Shown in pieces: positions 60,871 through 64,000 of a DNA stretch of 64,000 bases. Source of the stretch: Microbacterium capsulatum (GTDB lineage Bacteria; Actinomycetota; Actinomycetes; Actinomycetales; Microbacteriaceae); assembly GCF_030865425.1 (NCBI RefSeq), contig NZ_JAVFCB010000001.1, positions 109,472 to 173,471 of the forward strand, given 5' to 3'. Both the position numbers and the translations under genes were made by a program. The stretch's first letter is position 1; each line of letters opens with the position of its first letter. The notes under the pieces are model-generated. The model was not told where the DNA came from. It made no database searches and saw only the letters and a program-made list of their open reading frames with translations.

Positions 60871-62421
60871 ATGACCATTCCCCTCAGCGAACCGACGATC
60901 ATCGCGCCCTCGGATGCGGCTCTCGATGAGTCCGGGCGTCCGCGCACATACGAGGTGCGCACTTTCGGTTGCCAGATGAACGTGCACGACTCCGAGCGGC
61001 TCTCGGGCTCGCTGGAGAGCGCCGGCTACGTCCGCGCCACCGAGGACGACGAGGCCGACGTCGTCATCATCAACACCTGCGCGGTGCGCGACAACGCCGC
61101 CGGCAAGCTGTACGGCACACTGGGGCACCTGAAGTCCCGCAAGGACAAGCACGACGGCATGCAGATCGCCGTCGGCGGCTGCCTCGCACAGATGGACAAG
61201 CAGGCCGTCCTCGACAAGGCGCCCTGGGTCGACGTCGTCTTCGGAACGCACAACATGGGCTCGCTGCCCGGGCTGCTCGAGCGCGCCCGGCACAACGGCG
61301 AGGCCGAGCTGGAGATCCTCGAGGCCCTCGAGGTCTTCCCGTCCACGCTGCCGACACGGCGCGACTCCGCGCACAGCGGCTGGGTGTCGATCTCGGTCGG
61401 CTGCAACAACACCTGCACGTTCTGCATCGTGCCGAGCCTGCGCGGCAAGGAGAAGGACCGCCGCCCCGGCGACATCCTGAACGAGATCCGCCTGCTCGTC
61501 GACGACGGCGCGATCGAGGTCACCCTGCTCGGCCAGAACGTCAACTCCTACGGGGTCGAGTTCGGCGACCGCCAGGCGTTCGGCAAGCTGCTGCGCGCGG
61601 CCGGCGAGATCGAGGGACTGGAGCGGATCCGCTTCACCAGCCCGCACCCGGCGGCGTTCACCGACGACGTCATCGACGCCATGGCGGAGACCCCGAACGT
61701 CATGCCTCAGCTGCACATGCCGCTGCAGTCCGGCAGCGACCGGATCCTGCGCGCGATGCGGCGCTCCTACCGCAGCGAGAAGTTCCTCGGAATCCTCGAC
61801 CGCGTGCGCGCGAAGATCCCGAACGCGGCGATCTCCACCGACATCATCGTCGGATTCCCGGGCGAGACCGAGGAGGACTTCGAGGACACGATGCGCGTCG
61901 TCGAGCAGGCCCGCTTCGCCAACGCCTTCACATTCCAGTACTCGATCCGCGAGGGCACCCCCGCCGCCACCATGGAGGACCAGGTCCCCAAGGAGGTCGT
62001 GCAGGCGCGCTACGACCGGCTGATCGCCCTGCAGGAGCGCATCTCCCTCGAAGAGAACCAGAAGCAGCTCGGCCGCGAGGTCGAGGTGCTGGTGTCCGTG
62101 GGCGAGGGCAAGAAGGACGCCGAGACGCACCGCCTCACCGGCCGCGCCGAGGACAACCGCCTCGTGCACTTCGAGCTGCCCGAGGGGACCGACCGTCCGC
62201 GCCCGGGCGACGTCGTCACGGTGACCATCACCCACGCCGCGCCTTTCCACCTGCTCGCCGATGCCGTCGACGGCGCCCCGCTGCGCATCCGGCGCACCAG
62301 GGGAGGCGACGCCTGGGACCGCGCGCAGTCGGAGTCCTGCGGCCTGCCCGCGACCCCGGCTGCCGGTGGCGCACCCCGCGCGGTGGCGCTCGGACTCCCG
62401 ACGCTCCGCGCCGGCGTGTGA
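60871..62421 (+). CDS. miaB: tRNA-2-methylthio-N6-dimethylallyladenosine synthase
   Basis: A 516-residue radical-SAM methylthiotransferase that adds the methylthio group to isopentenyl-A37 of tRNA. The N-terminal Fe-S cysteines are in [20 protein letters not shown] and VGGCLAQMD; the radical-SAM CxxxCxxC is [14 protein letters not shown]-terminal TRAM domain follows ([20 protein letters not shown]). A TAGAAT -10 box at 60855-60860 overlaps an in-frame ATG at 60859, so the ATG at 60871 is preferred. miaA starts inside its stop codon; both enzymes act on the same tRNA base. Confidence 0.94.
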   Translation: MTIPLSEPTIIAPSDAALDESGRPRTYEVRTFGCQMNVHDSERLSGSLESAGYVRATEDDEADVVIINTCAVRDNAAGKLYGTLGHLKSRKDKHDGMQIAVGGCLAQMDKQAVLDKAPWVDVVFGTHNMGSLPGLLERARHNGEAELEILEALEVFPSTLPTRRDSAHSGWVSISVGCNNTCTFCIVPSLRGKEKDRRPGDILNEIRLLVDDGAIEVTLLGQNVNSYGVEFGDRQAFGKLLRAAGEIEGLERIRFTSPHPAAFTDDVIDAMAETPNVMPQLHMPLQSGSDRILRAMRRSYRSEKFLGILDRVRAKIPNAAISTDIIVGFPGETEEDFEDTMRVVEQARFANAFTFQYSIREGTPAATMEDQVPKEVVQARYDRLIALQERISLEENQKQLGREVEVLVSVGEGKKDAETHRLTGRAEDNRLVHFELPEGTDRPRPGDVVTVTITHAAPFHLLADAVDGAPLRIRRTRGGDAWDRAQSESCGLPATPAAGGAPRAVALGLPTLRAGV

Positions 62422-63422
62422 GCACGGATCCCGGCCTGACCGCGGTCCCCGGAACACGACCGGACGGCACGGGCGCGGCGTCTGTCGACTCCGGATCCGC
62501 GCCGCGCCTCTGGGCGATCGTCGGCTCGACCGGCACCGGCAAGAGCGACCTGTCCCTCGACCTCGCCGAGGCGCTGGCCGCCCGAGGACGCGGAGCGGAG
62601 ATCGTCAACGCCGACGCGATGCAGCTGTACCGCGGCATGGACATCGGCACGGCCAAGCTCACGGTCGATGAGCGCCGCGAGATCCCGCACCACCTCTTCG
62701 ACGAACTCGACGTCACAGAGGACGCCGCCGTCGCCTGGTACCAGCCGCGGGCGCGCGCCGAGATCGCGGCGATCCACGCCCGCGGCGCCGACACGATCCT
62801 CGTCGGCGGATCCGGACTGTACGTGTCCAGCGTGCTCTACGACTTCCGCTTCCCGCCGCGCGACGCGGCCCTGCGCGCGCGCCTGGAGGCCGAGCTCGAG
62901 GCGGCCGGTCCGGGGCCGCTGCTCGCGCGTCTCCGTGAACAGGATCCCGTCACGGCCGAGCGGATCGATCCGCACAACGGCCGGCGCATCGTCCGGGCGC
63001 TCGAAGTGCTCGCGCAGGGACAGCGCACGCACGGCGCCGCTCTGCCGGAGGAGCCGGCGCTCTGGAGCCCGCGCACCCGCGTGCTCGCGCTCGGGGTCGA
63101 TCGCGCCGCGCTCGTGGAGCGCCTCGACCGCCGGGTCGAGCGGATGTGGGCGCAGGGCCTGCCCGCCGAGGTCGAGCGCCTGCGCGCCGACGGACTCGAG
63201 CGAGGGACGACCGCGCGCCGGGCGATCGGCTACGCGCAGGCGCTGGCCGAGCTCACCGGGGAGCTGAGCAGGGACGAGGCGATCGCGCAGACCCAGGCGC
63301 TCACCCGGCGGTACGCCCGCCGTCAGGTGTCCTGGTTCCGTCGGTACGCGGAGGCGGAGTGGCTCGACGCCCTGGCTCCGATCGACGCCGGTCGATTCGC
63401 CGAAGAAGGGATCCGCGAATGA
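62418..63422 (+). CDS. miaA: tRNA dimethylallyltransferase
   Basis: A 334-residue enzyme that transfers the dimethylallyl group to A37 of UNN-reading tRNAs. [20 protein letters not shown] is the P-loop, [16 protein letters not shown] and [10 protein letters not shown] are substrate motifs, and [15 protein letters not shown] plus [13 protein letters not shown] complete the family. It starts at a GTG overlapping the miaB stop by four bases (GTGA) and acts one step before MiaB. Confidence 0.95.
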   Translation: MSTDPGLTAVPGTRPDGTGAASVDSGSAPRLWAIVGSTGTGKSDLSLDLAEALAARGRGAEIVNADAMQLYRGMDIGTAKLTVDERREIPHHLFDELDVTEDAAVAWYQPRARAEIAAIHARGADTILVGGSGLYVSSVLYDFRFPPRDAALRARLEAELEAAGPGPLLARLREQDPVTAERIDPHNGRRIVRALEVLAQGQRTHGAALPEEPALWSPRTRVLALGVDRAALVERLDRRVERMWAQGLPAEVERLRADGLERGTTARRAIGYAQALAELTGELSRDEAIAQTQALTRRYARRQVSWFRRYAEAEWLDALAPIDAGRFAEEGIRE

Positions 63423-63922
63423 ACAGCAGCATCCGGGCGTTCGAGCGGCGCGACACCGACGCGGTCGTCGCGCTCTGGGACGAGGCCGGGCTCACCCGGC
63501 CGTGGAACGACCCGCGGGCCGACATCGAGCGCAAGCTCGCGGTCCAGCCCGAGCTGTTCCTCGTCGCGGTCGAGGGCGCCGTCGCGGTCGACGCCGTCGC
63601 GCCCGAGGACGCCGTCGCGCCCGACGCCGTCGCGCCCGAGGCCGCCGTCGCGCCCGAGCGCATCGTCGGGTCCGTCATGGCGGGCTACGACGGCCATCGC
63701 GGCTGGCTGTACTACCTCGCGAGCGCGTCCGACCGGCGCGGCGCGGGGATCGGCCGTGCCCTCGTCGCCGAGGCGGAGCGGCTGCTCCTCGCGATGGGCT
63801 GTCCCAAGGTGCAGCTCATGGTGCGGGTCGGCAACGAGCAGGTGCTCGGCTTCTACGACGCCCTCGGCTACGAGCGCTTCGAGGTCGGCAACACGGGCAA
63901 GCGCCTCATCCATGACGCCTGA
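63419..63922 (+). CDS. GNAT acetyltransferase (YpeA-like) with an internal repeat insertion
   Basis: A 167-residue protein. [20 protein letters not shown] and [16 protein letters not shown] are typical of the YpeA-type acetyltransferases, and [20 protein letters not shown] is the acetyl-CoA-binding motif A. Between the strand LFLVAVEG and [13 protein letters not shown] lies a run of AVAPE/AVAPD units of about 25 residues that other members lack. It starts within the miaA stop codon (ATGA). The substrate is unknown. Confidence 0.83.
   Translation: MNSSIRAFERRDTDAVVALWDEAGLTRPWNDPRADIERKLAVQPELFLVAVEGAVAVDAVAPEDAVAPDAVAPEAAVAPERIVGSVMAGYDGHRGWLYYLASASDRRGAGIGRALVAEAERLLLAMGCPKVQLMVRVGNEQVLGFYDALGYERFEVGNTGKRLIHDA
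63578..63658 (+). repeat. Intragenic tandem repeat with alternating 15- and 18-bp units
   Basis: Five in-frame units begin with GCCGTCGCG and end after GA, with lengths 15, 18, 15, 18 and 15 bases, giving a 33-bp higher-order period. They code for [22 protein letters not shown] and AVAPE. Confidence 0.85.
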
Positions 63923-64000
63923 GCCCCGAGCCCGCGGCCCCTCTTCTCACGCTCGCTGGTGGCGGGCACCCCCTCGCCCCCCGGGGGGGCGGCGCGGGGC

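Noticed and set aside
63923..64000. G/C-homopolymer-rich end as a terminator or repeat
   Set aside because: The sequence after the acetyltransferase gene has no stable, clearly paired hairpin that I could define and is cut by the window edge.

Overview
The window is a high-GC actinobacterial chromosome segment, most likely from a Microbacteriaceae member close to Microbacterium. The evidence is the block of DUF3046, clgR, recA, recX, miaB and miaA next to ftsK, pgsA and cinA, the strong G/C bias at third codon positions, GTG/TTG starts, and many genes with a TANNNT -10 hexamer 6-7 bases before the start codon (apparent leaderless mRNAs). No tRNA, rRNA, insertion sequence, prophage or CRISPR array was recognised.

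Layout. 1-9.4 kb holds an oligopeptidase B-like gene cut by the left edge, a PiT phosphate transporter with a small membrane partner, a metallophosphoesterase, aspartate ammonia-lyase, a DUF4190 protein, a PrsW-type protease, an FKBP isomerase, a YceI protein and a DNA glycosylase. Two palindromic intergenic elements lie here (7063-7172 and 9447-9534). An MFS exporter and rpsO follow.

11.5-22.2 kb is the most distinctive region. A seven-gene minus-strand operon encodes an oligopeptide-type ABC importer, a cytosine-deaminase-like hydrolase and a CynX/NimT-type MFS carrier. It diverges from a TRZ/ATZ-like amidohydrolase and an FCD-type GntR regulator. Two near-identical 11-mers in the divergent promoter are candidate GntR operators. 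I read this as a catabolic cluster for an unidentified, probably nitrogen-rich, compound. A 2OG-Fe(II) dioxygenase follows, then efeUOB iron uptake behind a DtxR-like box, a flavin monooxygenase/FMN reductase pair, a coiled-coil wall protein, a DUF5302 protein and a glycosyltransferase-SGNH hydrolase fusion.

32.8-48.6 kb is mostly housekeeping: pnp, dapB, thyA-folA, dapA and RNase J. Between them lie an aldo/keto-reductase-like protein lacking all four usual catalytic residues, a histidine phosphatase, acetyltransferase, OsmC and Nudix genes, a thioredoxin/DUF4395 pair, and an OtnK/DUF1537-like gene divergent from a PucR-type regulator.

48.6-64 kb has ftsK-pgsA-cinA, then a two-component system divergent from a NitT/TauT-type ABC importer, inserted before clgR-DUF3046-recA-recX-miaB-miaA. 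The last gene is an acetyltransferase with an internal 33-bp-period repeat. Function calls rest on recognised motifs, length and neighbourhood; no database search was run.
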